Assembly (NCBI GenBank): GCA_022841665.1
Contig: JALHRB010000003.1
Coordinates: 124,001 to 188,000, forward strand
Source of the DNA: Pseudolabrys sp.
Lineage (GTDB): Bacteria; Pseudomonadota; Alphaproteobacteria; Rhizobiales; Xanthobacteraceae
Direction: 5' to 3'
Length of the DNA: 64,000 bases
Both the position numbers and the translations under genes were made by a program. Shown piece by piece: positions 35,165-44,770 of this stretch. A model generated the notes under the pieces. It made no database searches and was not told the DNA's origin. It saw only the letters and a list, made by a program, of their open reading frames with translations. Position 1 is the first letter of the stretch; every line of letters begins with the position of its first letter.

Positions 35165-36268
35165 GTGTTGAAGCGAAGCATCGATCTCGATCCGACCGGT
35201 CCGACGATCGAGGAGCGGATTTTCCGGGGCATCAAGCATCTTTGCATCATGTTCGCGGCGGTGGCGCTGACCATCAGCGCGCTCGACCTGATGAACGTGG
35301 GCACGGTGCAGGCGGCTGCCGAATTCATCCACGCCAACCGCGCGCGCATCTCCGATCTGCCGGGCGCGATCATGCAGAGCGTCTCGTTCTCGGGCGAGCC
35401 GGAGGCGGAAAGCGCTTCGGTCGCCGTGCTGATCCCGCGCGACGTCTTCCCCACGCTCGCCAAGCTGCCCGACCGCGTGCCGCATACGCCTGCCGCCAAG
35501 CGCTCGTCCGAGTCGCCGCTCGCCGCGCTCGCCGCCGTCCGCCATGAGGACGCAGTCGAATTCGCGATGGTGTCGTCGTCCGCGATGACCGCGCAGCCGC
35601 CGGCCACCGCGCTCACGCCGCTCTCGCGCGGACCGTCGGGCCCGGTCCAGCTCGCCAGCCTGGACGCTTCTTCCATGACGACGTCGGCGCTGCCGTTGCC
35701 GGCCATCCAGATTTCGCTGCCGGAGAGGGTCGCCGTGCTGCCGCCGCCGGCGCCGGGCGTGCCGCCGCCGACGCCGGCGCAACGCCTCAATCTCGAAGGC
35801 GCCGCGCGCGCCAAGGCCGAGCGCTGCCTCGCCAACGCCATCTATTTCGAGGCGCGCAGCGAGCCGATCAAGGGCCAGATCGCGGTGGCGCAGGTCGTGA
35901 TCAACCGCGTGTTCTCGCCGTTCTATCCGAACGACGTCTGCGGCGTGATCTACCAGAACGCGCACCGCCACCTGTCGTGCCAGTTCACCTTCGCCTGCGA
36001 CGGCAAGAGCAAGGCGATTCATGACCGTGGGTCATGGGCGCGGGCGACCCGCATCGCCAAGCAGGCCCTCGACGGCCAGCTCTACGAGACCGCCGTCGGC
36101 ACCTCGACGCACTATCACGCCATCTATGTGAGCCCGATCTGGGCGCGCGAGATGAAGAAGAACGTGCGCTTCGGCATCCATAATTTCTATCGTCCCTTCG
36201 CCTGGGGCAACGGCGAGGACGAGCCGGTGTGGTCGCGCGCCGCGCTGGCGGCGAACAAGAAGAGGTAG
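35165..36268 (+). CDS. SleB-type cell wall hydrolase
   Basis: This protein of about 367 residues has an N-terminal membrane anchor (LCIMFAAVALTISALDLM), a Pro/Ser/Ala-rich linker (about 60-210) and a C-terminal hydrolase_2 (SleB) domain. The domain has the catalytic Glu in LANAIYFEARSEPIKGQIAV, then VINRVFSPFYPNDVCGVIYQ and STHYHAIYVSPIWAREM. It would cut peptidoglycan as a lytic transglycosylase in the periplasm. I prefer the GTG at 35165, preceded by GGGAG, over the ATG at 35132. Confidence 0.9.
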   Translation: MLKRSIDLDPTGPTIEERIFRGIKHLCIMFAAVALTISALDLMNVGTVQAAAEFIHANRARISDLPGAIMQSVSFSGEPEAESASVAVLIPRDVFPTLAKLPDRVPHTPAAKRSSESPLAALAAVRHEDAVEFAMVSSSAMTAQPPATALTPLSRGPSGPVQLASLDASSMTTSALPLPAIQISLPERVAVLPPPAPGVPPPTPAQRLNLEGAARAKAERCLANAIYFEARSEPIKGQIAVAQVVINRVFSPFYPNDVCGVIYQNAHRHLSCQFTFACDGKSKAIHDRGSWARATRIAKQALDGQLYETAVGTSTHYHAIYVSPIWAREMKKNVRFGIHNFYRPFAWGNGEDEPVWSRAALAANKKR

Positions 36269-36274
36269 GGCATT

Positions 36275-36326
36275 GTGTCCCGGGCGCAGCGCAGCGAGAG
36301 TGATGCGCTGCAGACCCGGGACCCAG
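36275..36326. repeat. Palindromic repeat, family B (short form)
   Basis: The element reads GTGTCCCGGGCGCAGCGCAG, a short AT-containing centre, then GCGCTGCAGACCCGGGACCC. It lies between the convergent SleB hydrolase and decarboxylase-like genes and shares its ends with the elements at 45080 and 60418. Confidence 0.75.
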
Positions 36327-36353
36327 CTTTTTTAAGCACGTCAGCCGTGGCGA

Positions 36354-37331
36354 CTACAGCTTCAGCTTGAACAGCTTGATCGCGTTGTCGCGGCCGATCT
36401 TGACGCGGTCGGCTTCGCCGATCTGCGCCTTGTCGAACCAGTCGCAGCCTTCGCCCACGTCCTCGAACGGCCAGTCGACCGAGAACATCACGCGGTCGGC
36501 GCCCATCTCGGCAACCGCGTTGACGAGCGAGGGCGTGTGGAAGTTGCCCGACGTGGTCAGGTGGAAGTGCTTGCGGAAGTAGTGGCCGACGCCGTGCTTG
36601 GCCGGGTATTTGTGCGGCGCCTTCATCCAGCCGTTGCGGCCGTCGATGCGCCAGAGCTGCACCGGGATGCCCTCGCCGAGATGGCCGAGCACGATCTTCA
36701 GGTTCGGGCATTCGTCGAACAGGCCTGAGCCGATCAGGCGCAGCGCATGCACGGCCGTTTCCGCCGCGAAGGCCCAGTTCGGCCCCAGCATCCAGTTGTG
36801 GCCCTCGTAGAACCTGCTCCAGCTCGGCAGCGGATTGCGCGGGTGCAGGTAGAACGGCACGTCGAGCGCTTCGAGCGCGCGCCAGAACGGCCGGTATTGC
36901 GGCAGGTCGTAATAGGTGACGTTGTCGGGCGCGCCGGTTTGCGAGAAGCCGTTCACCAGCGCGCCGACGAAGCCGAGTTCCTTCACGCAGCGCGTCAGTT
37001 CCTTGGTCGCCGCTTCCGGATCCTGCATCGGCAGCGCGGCGAAAGCGGCAAAGCGCGCCGGCCGCTTGCGCACCTCGGCGGCGAGCGCGTCGTTGGCCAG
37101 CTGCGCCACCTGCACCGCCCGTGCCACGTCGTGGATCGCCTGCACCGCCGGCGCGTTCAGCGACAGGATCATCATCTCGATCCCGTATTTGTCCATCTCG
37201 GCGAGCCGCATGTCCTGCACGTCGACGAGACGCGGGCCGAGCGTGTCCCACACATGCGCGCCGAACACCTGCGAGTCGCTAAGCGTGGCGTCGATGGCGA
37301 CGTGTTCTTCGAGAGCGATCTTGCCTTGCAT
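36354..37331 (-). CDS. Gamma-resorcylate decarboxylase-like amidohydrolase-superfamily enzyme
   Basis: This 325-residue TIM-barrel metalloenzyme resembles rhizobial 2,6-dihydroxybenzoate decarboxylase. It shows MQGKIALEEH with ligands E8 and H10, ILSLNAPAVQAI, FVGALVNGFSQ, the metal His in FYLHPRNPLP, VLGHLGEGIP and the catalytic Asp in MFSVDWPFE. These blocks are far closer to gamma-resorcylate decarboxylases than to ordinary amidohydrolases. The enzyme would reversibly decarboxylate a hydroxybenzoate to a resorcinol-type phenol. No resorcinol hydroxylase or ring-cleavage gene is adjacent. Confidence 0.85.
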   Translation of the reverse strand: MQGKIALEEHVAIDATLSDSQVFGAHVWDTLGPRLVDVQDMRLAEMDKYGIEMMILSLNAPAVQAIHDVARAVQVAQLANDALAAEVRKRPARFAAFAALPMQDPEAATKELTRCVKELGFVGALVNGFSQTGAPDNVTYYDLPQYRPFWRALEALDVPFYLHPRNPLPSWSRFYEGHNWMLGPNWAFAAETAVHALRLIGSGLFDECPNLKIVLGHLGEGIPVQLWRIDGRNGWMKAPHKYPAKHGVGHYFRKHFHLTTSGNFHTPSLVNAVAEMGADRVMFSVDWPFEDVGEGCDWFDKAQIGEADRVKIGRDNAIKLFKLKL

Positions 37332-37384
37332 TGTGTTTCATCCCCCCGGATTTGCGGGCGGCATCATGCAATGGCTTGCGCCAA

Positions 37385-37410
37385 TAAAAAAGCCGCCCCG
37401 GGGGCGGCTT
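37385..37410 (-). terminator. Rho-independent terminator after tRNA-Ala
   Basis: On the minus strand GAAGCCGCCCCCGGGGCGGC is followed by TTTTTTATT, a GC-rich stem with a strong T-run. It lies about 70 bp past the tRNA-Ala 3' end and before the start of the decarboxylase gene, insulating the two. Confidence 0.88.
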
Positions 37411-37477
37411 CGTGCGGGTGTCCGCCGTCGCTCCTGCGGAGCTTCGGCGAGACAACTTTCGGCCCGCGGCCGAAAGT

Positions 37478-37553
37478 TGGTGGAGCCAGGCGGGATCGAA
37501 CCGCCGACCTCCTGCATGCCATGCAGGCGCTCTCCCAGCTGAGCTATGGCCCC
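37478..37553 (-). tRNA. tRNA-Ala (GGC)
   Basis: This 76-nt tRNA has the acceptor stem GGGGCCA/TGGCTCC, D-arm AGCTCAGCTGGGAGAGC, anticodon stem CCTGC/GCAGG with loop ATGGCAT (anticodon GGC), and T-arm GGCGGTTCGATCCCGCC. The CCA end is encoded. It reads GCC and GCU alanine codons. Confidence 0.97.
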
Positions 37554-37631
37554 AATCTCGAATTTCGCATTCGCCGCCTTGCGGGATCGGGCGGCTTAAA
37601 GGTCGCGCCGGATACTAACCGGCCGCGCGCC

Positions 37632-38057
37632 TCAGGTCTCCTCTTCCTTTTCGATGGTCTCGCCGATGATGTCGGTCACGTCGGCGTCGCCTTCCTCTTC
37701 TTCCTCGATGAAGGCGGCATCGTCGAGGCTCTCGTCGATCTCGACGTCCTCTTCCTCCTCGCCGGCGGCCGGCGCGGCGCCCTTGGCGGCGGCGGGCTTC
37801 TTGCCCTGCTGCTCGGCCTCGGCGTCCTCGAGCGAAACGAATTCGGCGTCCGCGGTCTCCGGCACGACGGCCTCGACTTCCTCGGCGGCCACCGGTACCG
37901 GCCGCGCCGCTTCCGGGCGCGCGCGCGATTGCGGCACGGGCGCGATCGGCACCACCTTGCCGGTATAGGGAGAGATCACAGGCGTCTTGCCGAGGTCGTA
38001 GAACTTACGACCCGTATCGGGGCAGACGCGCTTGGTGCCGAGCTCGGATTTCGCCAC
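37632..38057 (-). CDS. FYDLN-acid domain protein (TIGR02300 family)
   Basis: This protein of about 141 residues has a conserved head and a low-complexity acidic tail. The head is VAKSELGTKRVCPDTGRKFY then DLGKTPVISPYTGK, matching the alphaproteobacterial FYDLN family. The tail is rich in Glu, Asp and Ala (EEEEDVEIDESLDD; EEEEEGDADVTD). The function is unknown. I start at a GTG with GAGGAA about eight bases upstream, because conservation begins there; the upstream frame to 38144 is not conserved-looking. It is divergent from aroA. Confidence 0.87.
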   Translation of the reverse strand: MAKSELGTKRVCPDTGRKFYDLGKTPVISPYTGKVVPIAPVPQSRARPEAARPVPVAAEEVEAVVPETADAEFVSLEDAEAEQQGKKPAAAKGAAPAAGEEEEDVEIDESLDDAAFIEEEEEGDADVTDIIGETIEKEEET

Positions 38058-38217
38058 AGTCGAGGTTCCTCGGAGGAAGCCGCTAAATCGGTGCTTCACT
38101 TGGCTAGTTGGAAGCGCCCTGTCAATAGCGCCGAGAGGCCGCAAAAAGGGTTAAAGCGCCGGGATGACGCCGCGCGCGGGCGCGTGGTAGGACGGCGCGG
38201 ATTTTAAGGAAAACCCC

Positions 38218-39564
38218 GTGAACCCTGCCGCCCTCACGCCCCTTACCGCCCGCCGCGGCGGCCCGCTCAAGGGCCGCGTGCGGGTGCCGGGCGACAAGTC
38301 GATCTCGCACCGCGCCCTGATCCTGGCGGCGATGACGGTCGGCGAAAGCACCTTGGCGGGGCTGCTGGAAGGCGAGGACGTCCTCAATACCGCCAAGGCG
38401 ATGCAGGCCCTGGGCGCGAAGGTCGAACGCGCCGCCGACGGGGTTTGGCACATTCATGGTGTCGGCGTCGGCGGCTTCGCGCAGCCGGCCGCGCCGCTCG
38501 ATTTCGGCAATTCCGGCACCGGCTGCCGGCTGGCGATCGGCGCCGTCGCCGGCTGCCCGATTACCGCGACTTTCGACGGCGATGCGTCGTTGCGGTCGCG
38601 ACCGATGCGGCGGGTGCTCGACCCGCTGGAGAAGATGGGCGCCCGCGTGCTCGAGCAGGCCAAAGGCGGCCGGCTGCCGCTGACTTTGCAGGGCGCGGCC
38701 GACCCGATGCCGATCGAGTACGAGTCGCCGGTGCCGTCGGCGCAGCTGAAGTCGGCGGTGCTGCTGGCGGGGCTCGCCGCGCCTGGCGAGACCACCGTGA
38801 TCGAGGCCGAGCCCACCCGCGACCACACCGAGCGGCTGATGAAGCATTTCGGCGCCAAGGTGACGAGCAAGCCGCACGGCGAGCACGGCCGCCGCATCGT
38901 GCTGCAGGGCCAGCCCGAGCTGGAGCCGGCCAAAGTCGTGGTGCCGGCCGATCCATCCTCGGCGGCCTTTCCGCTGGTGGCGGCGCTGGTCGTGCCCGGC
39001 TCCGAAGTCATCCTCGAAGCGGTGATGACCAACCCGCTGCGCACCGGCCTGTTCACGACGCTGCGCGAGATGGGCGCCAATATCGAAATGCTGGAAAAGT
39101 GCGACGACGGCGGCGAGGAAGTCGCCGACCTGCGCGTGACCTTCTCGCCGCTCAAGGGCGTCGAGGTGCCGCCCGAGCGCGCGCCGGCGATGATCGACGA
39201 ATATCTGGTGCTCGGCGTGGCGGCGGCTTTCGCGCAAGGCACCACGCGCATGCGCGGGCTCAAGGAGCTGCGCGTCAAGGAATCCGACCGGCTGGAAGCG
39301 ACCGCCGAGATGCTGCGCGTCAACGGCGTTGCCGTCGAGATCGAAGGCGACGACCTGATCGTGCACGGCAAGGGCCAAGGACCTGGATCGGTTGCCGGCG
39401 GCGGCGAGGTGAAGACGCACATGGACCACCGCATCGCCATGTCGGCGCTGGTGATGGGACTTGCCGCCGAGAACCCGGTGCGCATCGACGACAGTGCGTT
39501 TATCGCGACAAGCTTCCCGGGCTTTGTCGAGATGATGCGCGGTCTCGGCGCCGAGATCGACTGA
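38218..39564 (+). CDS. aroA: 3-phosphoshikimate 1-carboxyvinyltransferase (EPSP synthase), class II type
   Basis: AroA joins shikimate 3-phosphate and phosphoenolpyruvate in the chorismate pathway. The 448-residue protein has [57 protein letters not shown] and [16 protein letters not shown], blocks shared with class II enzymes such as that of Agrobacterium CP4. CP4 has an Ala in DFGNAATGCR where this enzyme has Gly. The start is GTG. cfa converges from the right with 6 bp between the stops. Confidence 0.96.
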   Translation: MNPAALTPLTARRGGPLKGRVRVPGDKSISHRALILAAMTVGESTLAGLLEGEDVLNTAKAMQALGAKVERAADGVWHIHGVGVGGFAQPAAPLDFGNSGTGCRLAIGAVAGCPITATFDGDASLRSRPMRRVLDPLEKMGARVLEQAKGGRLPLTLQGAADPMPIEYESPVPSAQLKSAVLLAGLAAPGETTVIEAEPTRDHTERLMKHFGAKVTSKPHGEHGRRIVLQGQPELEPAKVVVPADPSSAAFPLVAALVVPGSEVILEAVMTNPLRTGLFTTLREMGANIEMLEKCDDGGEEVADLRVTFSPLKGVEVPPERAPAMIDEYLVLGVAAAFAQGTTRMRGLKELRVKESDRLEATAEMLRVNGVAVEIEGDDLIVHGKGQGPGSVAGGGEVKTHMDHRIAMSALVMGLAAENPVRIDDSAFIATSFPGFVEMMRGLGAEID

Positions 39565-39570
39565 TCGCGC

Positions 39571-40872
39571 TCAACGGTAGAGATCGGCGCGGGTCGGCGG
39601 CAGGCCGGAATAGCCCTGCGCGCGCTTGACCGCCAGCGTCTGGTAGATGCCCATCGACAGGCCCTCGAAGCCGAGCGCGCAGCCGGCGAGATACAGCAGC
39701 CACAGGCGCGTGCGCGCTTCGCCGACTTCGGCCACCGACGCGGCGCGGTTCGCCTCCAGGCGGTCGTGCCAAGCCTTGCAGGTGCGGGCGTAATGCTCGC
39801 GCCAGCCTTCGACGTCGCGCACCTCGAATCCCTGGCGTTCCATGTTGGCGATCGACATGCCGATGTGATCGACCTCGGCGCCCGGAAAAATGTAACGGAT
39901 CAGCGCCGAATACTCCGCCGAGCGCTTGCGCAGATCCTTGTCGGTGCGCTTGGCGCGGCGGACGATGGCGTGGTGCAGATAGAGACCGCGCGGCCGCAGC
40001 AGGCGGCTGACGGTGGCGAAATAACTGGCGTGGTTGGCGATGCCGACGTGCTCGAACATGCCGACCGACGCGATCTTGTCGTAAGGCCCTTCCAGCGTCG
40101 AATAATCCCGCAACTCGATGGTGACGCGGTCCTGCAGGCCGAGGCGCGCGACTTTGGCGACGCCATAGTCGTATTGCTGCTGCGACAGCGTCACACCGTG
40201 CGCCTTGACGCCGTAGTTCTGCGCGGCGTGGCACAGCAGCGCGCCCCAGCCGCAACCGATCTCCAGCAAACGCTCGCCCGGCTGCAACCGCAGCCGCCGG
40301 CATGTCATGTCCAGCTTGTTGCGCTGCGCTGTGGCAAGGTCGTCGCTCCAATCGTGGAAATAAGCGCAGGAGTAGACCATCTCCGGATCGAGGAACAACG
40401 CGTAGAACGCATTGGAGACGTCGTAGTGATACTGCACGTTCTCCTTGTTCTCGGCTTCGCCGCCGCGGCTCGGCGCTTCGCGGCCGTGCATTTGCTGCAG
40501 CGGCCACGGGCCGCCGCGCGGCACAAACAGAAACCTGGCGAGCACGCGTGCCGCCAGCCACTTGTCGAGGTTCTTGCGGAAGACGCGGCTGCGCACCGTC
40601 GGCTTGCGTGCGACGAGATCGAAGATCGACCCGCCGCGCAGGTCGAGCCGGTGGGTGACCCAGAGGTTGACCAGGGTGTCGACATTGGGCCGGCGCACCA
40701 GCGCCGCGATCGCGCCTTCGTCGGCAATGGTGAGCGCGAGCGCGCCGGGCGCGAGGTCGGCTGGAACCGTCGAGCCGTCCCACAGCACGAAGCCGACATC
40801 GAAGCCGTATTTGTCGCGCACGTGCGCGAGCAGCTCTCTGATGCCTTCCAGCCGTTTACGCGCAGCACGCAT
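39571..40872 (-). CDS. cfa: Cyclopropane-fatty-acyl-phospholipid synthase
   Basis: Cfa adds a methylene bridge from S-adenosylmethionine to unsaturated acyl chains of membrane phospholipids, a stationary-phase and acid-stress modification. The 433-residue protein has an N-terminal lipid-binding part (1-120). The methyltransferase core has EIGCGWGALLCHAAQNYG, VTLSQQQYDYGV, SVGMFEHVG and YIFPGAEVDHIG. The HYDVSNAFYALFLDPEMVYS block is the family hallmark. The length fits. Confidence 0.93.
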   Translation of the reverse strand: MRAARKRLEGIRELLAHVRDKYGFDVGFVLWDGSTVPADLAPGALALTIADEGAIAALVRRPNVDTLVNLWVTHRLDLRGGSIFDLVARKPTVRSRVFRKNLDKWLAARVLARFLFVPRGGPWPLQQMHGREAPSRGGEAENKENVQYHYDVSNAFYALFLDPEMVYSCAYFHDWSDDLATAQRNKLDMTCRRLRLQPGERLLEIGCGWGALLCHAAQNYGVKAHGVTLSQQQYDYGVAKVARLGLQDRVTIELRDYSTLEGPYDKIASVGMFEHVGIANHASYFATVSRLLRPRGLYLHHAIVRRAKRTDKDLRKRSAEYSALIRYIFPGAEVDHIGMSIANMERQGFEVRDVEGWREHYARTCKAWHDRLEANRAASVAEVGEARTRLWLLYLAGCALGFEGLSMGIYQTLAVKRAQGYSGLPPTRADLYR

Positions 40873-40987
40873 GCGATGTGACCTCAGCCAGGGACGCCGC
40901 GGCCGCGATCATGCGGCGAGCCGCGCGCGAGGGTCAACGCCGGCCGGGACGGCTTGAAACTTGCCCGGCTGCGGTGTTGATGAGGCC

Positions 40988-41626
40988 ATGATCATCGCCA
41001 TCGATGGACCGGCCGCCTCCGGCAAGGGAACGCTCGGCAAGAAGCTCGCCGCCCATTACGGCCTGCGCCATCTCGACACCGGCCTGTTGTATCGCGCGGT
41101 GGCCAAAACCCTGATTGACGCCGGGAAGCAACCCAGCGACAAGGCCGCCGCCGTCGCCGCCGCCAAGGCGCTCGACCCGGCCCGCTTCGACGAGGCCGCG
41201 CTCAAGGGCCCGGCGGTGGGCGAGGCGGCCTCGGTGGTCTCGGCGATTCCCGAGCTGCGGGCGGAATTGGTGGCTTTTCAGCGCGATTTCGCCGCCAAAC
41301 CGCCCGGCGCGGTGCTGGATGGGCGCGATATCGGCACGGTCATCTGCCCGGACGCCGACGTGAAGATCTTCGTTACTGCCTCCCCCGAGGTGCGGGCGCG
41401 CCGCCGGGCGCTGGAATACCGCGCCGCCGGCAAGGCGGTGGACGAGGCGGCCGTGCTGGCCGACATCCACCGCCGCGACGAGCGCGACACGACCCGCGCC
41501 GCCGCCCCCCTCAAGCAAGCGGCGGATGCACACTTGCTCGATACCACGCATTTGGATATAGACGCGGCCATCCGGGCCGCCATCGACATCGTCGAGGCCA
41601 CCCGAGCGGGCCGAGGGCGCGACTGA
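40988..41626 (+). CDS. cmk: Cytidylate kinase
   Basis: Cmk phosphorylates CMP and dCMP. The 212-residue protein has the P-loop [17 protein letters not shown], the CMP-binding [11 protein letters not shown] and [19 protein letters not shown], and [17 protein letters not shown]. The ATG at 40988 places the P-loop ten residues from the start. rpsA follows after 197 bp, a conserved pairing. Confidence 0.97.
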   Translation: MIIAIDGPAASGKGTLGKKLAAHYGLRHLDTGLLYRAVAKTLIDAGKQPSDKAAAVAAAKALDPARFDEAALKGPAVGEAASVVSAIPELRAELVAFQRDFAAKPPGAVLDGRDIGTVICPDADVKIFVTASPEVRARRRALEYRAAGKAVDEAAVLADIHRRDERDTTRAAAPLKQAADAHLLDTTHLDIDAAIRAAIDIVEATRAGRGRD

Positions 41627-41823
41627 CCGCCCCTCGATGTTGGAGGACAAAGCCCCGCTCGCGTCTCTGCGTTAGGCGCCCGAACCGCTCAATCGTTCGA
41701 CAAGCACGGTATTGCGCCGGCCATCCGGGATTCCGGAGGCCGCCTTTGGTCTTGCGGGACCATGGGCACGCGCTTGGCCCGAACGTCATTCAAACCCGCC
41801 GGCGCCCGCTTACAGGAGATTTC

Positions 41824-43536
41824 ATGGCCACAGCTACCGCGACGCGTGAAGATTTCGCCAAGATGCTCGAAGAGTCCTTTACCCAGGGCGGCACGCCGTC
41901 CGAAGGCACCGTGGTCAAGGGCAAGATTGTCGGCATCGAGAAAGACATGGCCGTCATCGACGTCGGCGCCAAGACCGAAGGCCGCGTCGCGCTGCGCGAG
42001 TTCGCCGCGCCCGGCCGGCAGTCCGACCTCAAGGTCGGCGACGAGGTCGAAGTTTATCTCGAGCGCGTCGAGAACGCGCTGGGCGAAGCGGTGCTGTCGC
42101 GCGACAAGGCGCGCCGTGAGGAAAGCTGGGGCAAGCTGGAGAAGGCCTTCAACGACAACCAGAAGGTCCAGGGCGTCATCTTCAACCAGGTCAAGGGCGG
42201 CTTCACCGTCGATCTCGACGGCGCCGTGGCCTTCCTGCCGCGCTCGCAGGTGGACATCCGCCCGATCCGCGACGTCACCCCGCTGATGAACAATCCGCAG
42301 CAGTTCCAGATCCTCAAGATGGATCGCCGCCGCGGCAACATCGTCGTGTCGCGCCGCACCGTGCTGGAAGAGACCCGCGCCGAGCAGCGCCAGGAGCTGG
42401 TGCAGAACCTCGAAGAGGGTCAGGTCATCGACGGCGTGGTCAAGAACATCACCGACTACGGCGCCTTCGTGGACCTCGGCGGCATCGACGGCCTGCTGCA
42501 CGTCACCGACATCGCGTGGCGCCGCGTCAATCACCCGACCGAAGTGCTCAACATCGGCCAGCAGGTGAAGGTCAAGATCATCAAGATCAACCACGAGACG
42601 CACCGCATCTCGCTCGGCATGAAGCAGCTGCTCGACGATCCGTGGCAGGGCATCGAGGCCAAGTATCCGGTCGGCGCCAAGTTCAAGGGCCGCGTCACCA
42701 ACATCACCGACTACGGCGCCTTCGTGGAGCTGGAGCCGGGCATCGAGGGCCTCATCCACGTGTCCGAGATGTCGTGGACCAAGAAGAACGTGCACCCCGG
42801 CAAGATCGTCTCCACCTCGCAGGAAGTGGAAGTGCAGATCCTCGAGGTCGATCCGGTCAAGCGCCGCATCTCGCTCGGCCTCAAGCAGACCATGCGCAAT
42901 CCGTGGGAGACCTTCGTCGAGAAGCATCCGCCGGGTTCGACCGTGGAAGGCGAGGTCAAGAACAAGACCGAGTTCGGCCTCTTCCTCGGCCTCGACGGCG
43001 ACGTGGACGGCATGGTCCACCTCTCCGACCTCGACTGGAAGCGTCCGGGCGAGCAGGTGATCGAGGAGTACAAGAAGGGCGACATGGTCAAGGCGCAGGT
43101 TCTCGACGTCGACGTCGAGAAGGAGCGCATCTCGCTCGGCATCAAGCAGCTGGCCGGCGATCCGATGTCGTCGGGCGCGGCCGGCGAGCTCAAGAAGGGC
43201 TCGGTGGTCACCTGCGAAGTGACGGACGTGAAGGAAGCCGGCCTCGACGTGAAGATCGTCGGCACCGACCTGGCCGCCTTCATCAAGCGTGCCGATCTGG
43301 CGCGCGACCGCGCCGAGCAGCGCCCCGAGCGCTTCTCGGTCGGTCAGAAGGTGGACGCCCGCGTCACCCAGTTCGACCGCAAGACCCACAAGGTCGGCAT
43401 CTCCATCAAGGCGCTGGAAGTCGCCGAGGAGAAGGAAGCGCTCGCGCAGTACGGCTCCGCCGATTCCGGCGCCTCGCTGGGCGACATCCTGGGCGCGGCG
43501 CTCAAGCAGCGTGAGACGGAAAAGACCGAGGACTAA
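41824..43536 (+). CDS. rpsA: 30S ribosomal protein S1
   Basis: S1 helps the ribosome bind and unfold mRNA. The 570-residue protein carries six S1 RNA-binding domains; repeats are visible in GVVKNITDYGAFVDLGGIDG, GRVTNITDYGAFVELEPGIE, GEVKNKTEFGLFLGLDGDVD and CEVTDVKEAGLDVKIVGTDL. I start at MATATATRED, with AGGAG seven bases upstream. The 197-bp region before it may hold an autoregulatory leader, but I see no specific structure. It is followed by a strong terminator. Confidence 0.98.
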   Translation: MATATATREDFAKMLEESFTQGGTPSEGTVVKGKIVGIEKDMAVIDVGAKTEGRVALREFAAPGRQSDLKVGDEVEVYLERVENALGEAVLSRDKARREESWGKLEKAFNDNQKVQGVIFNQVKGGFTVDLDGAVAFLPRSQVDIRPIRDVTPLMNNPQQFQILKMDRRRGNIVVSRRTVLEETRAEQRQELVQNLEEGQVIDGVVKNITDYGAFVDLGGIDGLLHVTDIAWRRVNHPTEVLNIGQQVKVKIIKINHETHRISLGMKQLLDDPWQGIEAKYPVGAKFKGRVTNITDYGAFVELEPGIEGLIHVSEMSWTKKNVHPGKIVSTSQEVEVQILEVDPVKRRISLGLKQTMRNPWETFVEKHPPGSTVEGEVKNKTEFGLFLGLDGDVDGMVHLSDLDWKRPGEQVIEEYKKGDMVKAQVLDVDVEKERISLGIKQLAGDPMSSGAAGELKKGSVVTCEVTDVKEAGLDVKIVGTDLAAFIKRADLARDRAEQRPERFSVGQKVDARVTQFDRKTHKVGISIKALEVAEEKEALAQYGSADSGASLGDILGAALKQRETEKTED

Positions 43537-43567
43537 GTCTTCCTCGGCTGCCACAGAAACGAGACGG

Positions 43568-43596
43568 AACCCCCGGGGCCTCCCCGGGGGTTTTTC
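43568..43596 (+). terminator. Rho-independent terminator of rpsA
   Basis: A stem of ACCCCCGGGG and its complement with a CCT loop is followed by TTTTTCTTT, 32 bp after the rpsA stop. Confidence 0.9.
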
Positions 43597-43642
43597 TTTA
43601 TGCCGCCGGTGTGTCAAGAATGGTCGCGAAAGGTATAATTGA

Positions 43643-43747
43643 TGTCATTCCGGGACGGCGCGAAGCGCCGGACCCGAATCCAGACGCGACTTGCGAGCTT
43701 ATGTCTGGATTCCGGGTTCGCTCGCTGCGCTCGCGCCCCGGAATGAC
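43643..43747. repeat. Palindromic repeat, family C
   Basis: Between rpsA and sppA lies GTCATTCCGGGACGGCGCG then AAGCGCCGGACCCGAATCCAG, a short centre and the inverted half CTGGATTCCGGGTTCGCTCG to CGCCCCGGAATGAC. The same ends bound the element at 47955-48059. Confidence 0.85.
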
Positions 43748-43770
43748 TGAAGATAAAGGAGCGCTTTGCC

Positions 43771-44745
43771 ATGTCGCTCGATGCCGACGCGATCGTCGAC
43801 CGCCGCCGCATGCGGCGCAAGCTGACCTTCTGGCGCGCGGGCGCGGTGCTGATCGCGCTGATCGCGGTCGTCGGTACGGCCGTCGTATTCGTGCCGGGAT
43901 CGCGCATGAGCGGAAGCCAGAATTATATCGCCCGCATCAAGATCCAGGGCCTCATCCGCAACAACCAGGAGCGCGTCGAGGCGCTCGACCGGCTGGCGCG
44001 CTCGCGCGCCCGCGCGGTGATCGTGCACATCGACAGCCCCGGCGGCACCACTGCCGGCTCCGAACAGCTTTATGGCGCCCTGCGCGAGCTGCAGGCGAAG
44101 AAGCCGATGGTGGTCGTGGTGGACGGCATCGCCGCCTCCGGCGCCTACATCGCCGCGCTCTCGGCCGAGCACATCGTGGCGCAGGACACCTCGCTGGTCG
44201 GTTCGATCGGCGTGCTGTTCCAGTACCCCAACTTCACCGACGTGCTCAAAACCGTCGGCATCTCGGTCGAGTCGATCCGGTCGACGCCGCTCAAGGCGGC
44301 GCCGTCGGGCTTCGAGCCGACCAGCGCGGAGGCGCGCGCCGCCATCGAAGGGATCGTGCTCGATACCTATGCCTGGTTCAAAGGCCTGGTGAAGGAGCGC
44401 CGCCGGATGGACGACGCGACGCTGGCGACGGTGGCGGACGGGCGTGTTTTCACCGGCCGGCAGGCCATCCCGCTCAAGCTGGTCGACGGCATCGGCAACG
44501 AAAAGACCGCGCTGGCCTGGCTCGAACAGGTCAAGAAGGTGCCGGCCAACACGCCGGTGCGCGATTACTCGCTGCAGCCGCGGTTCAGCGAGCTGTCCTT
44601 CATTCACTTGGCGGCCTGGACCTTCGACGCGGTGGGCTTGAGCGTCGTTTCGCGCCGCCTCGAGGAGTGGGGCGCGGCCGGCGCAATCGAAAGACTCAAT
44701 CTTGACGGGCTGTTAGCGCTTTGGCACCCTCAATTGCCCAACTGA
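43771..44745 (+). CDS. sppA: Signal peptide peptidase SppA, short form
   Basis: SppA is a membrane-anchored serine/lysine protease that clears cleaved signal peptides. The 324-residue protein has one N-terminal membrane helix ([20 protein letters not shown]), then [20 protein letters not shown], the catalytic Ser in [13 protein letters not shown] and the general-base Lys in [16 protein letters not shown]. The short form is half the size of the duplicated E. coli enzyme. ihfB starts 25 bp downstream, so they may share a transcript. Confidence 0.94.
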   Translation: MSLDADAIVDRRRMRRKLTFWRAGAVLIALIAVVGTAVVFVPGSRMSGSQNYIARIKIQGLIRNNQERVEALDRLARSRARAVIVHIDSPGGTTAGSEQLYGALRELQAKKPMVVVVDGIAASGAYIAALSAEHIVAQDTSLVGSIGVLFQYPNFTDVLKTVGISVESIRSTPLKAAPSGFEPTSAEARAAIEGIVLDTYAWFKGLVKERRRMDDATLATVADGRVFTGRQAIPLKLVDGIGNEKTALAWLEQVKKVPANTPVRDYSLQPRFSELSFIHLAAWTFDAVGLSVVSRRLEEWGAAGAIERLNLDGLLALWHPQLPN

Positions 44746-44770
44746 CCTCCGACCGAGCAAGGCGCATCGA

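Noticed and set aside
41689-43617. 642-codon minus-strand frame opposite rpsA
   Set aside because: The plus strand encodes six recognisable S1 domains in frame; the antisense frame reflects codon bias in the repeats.
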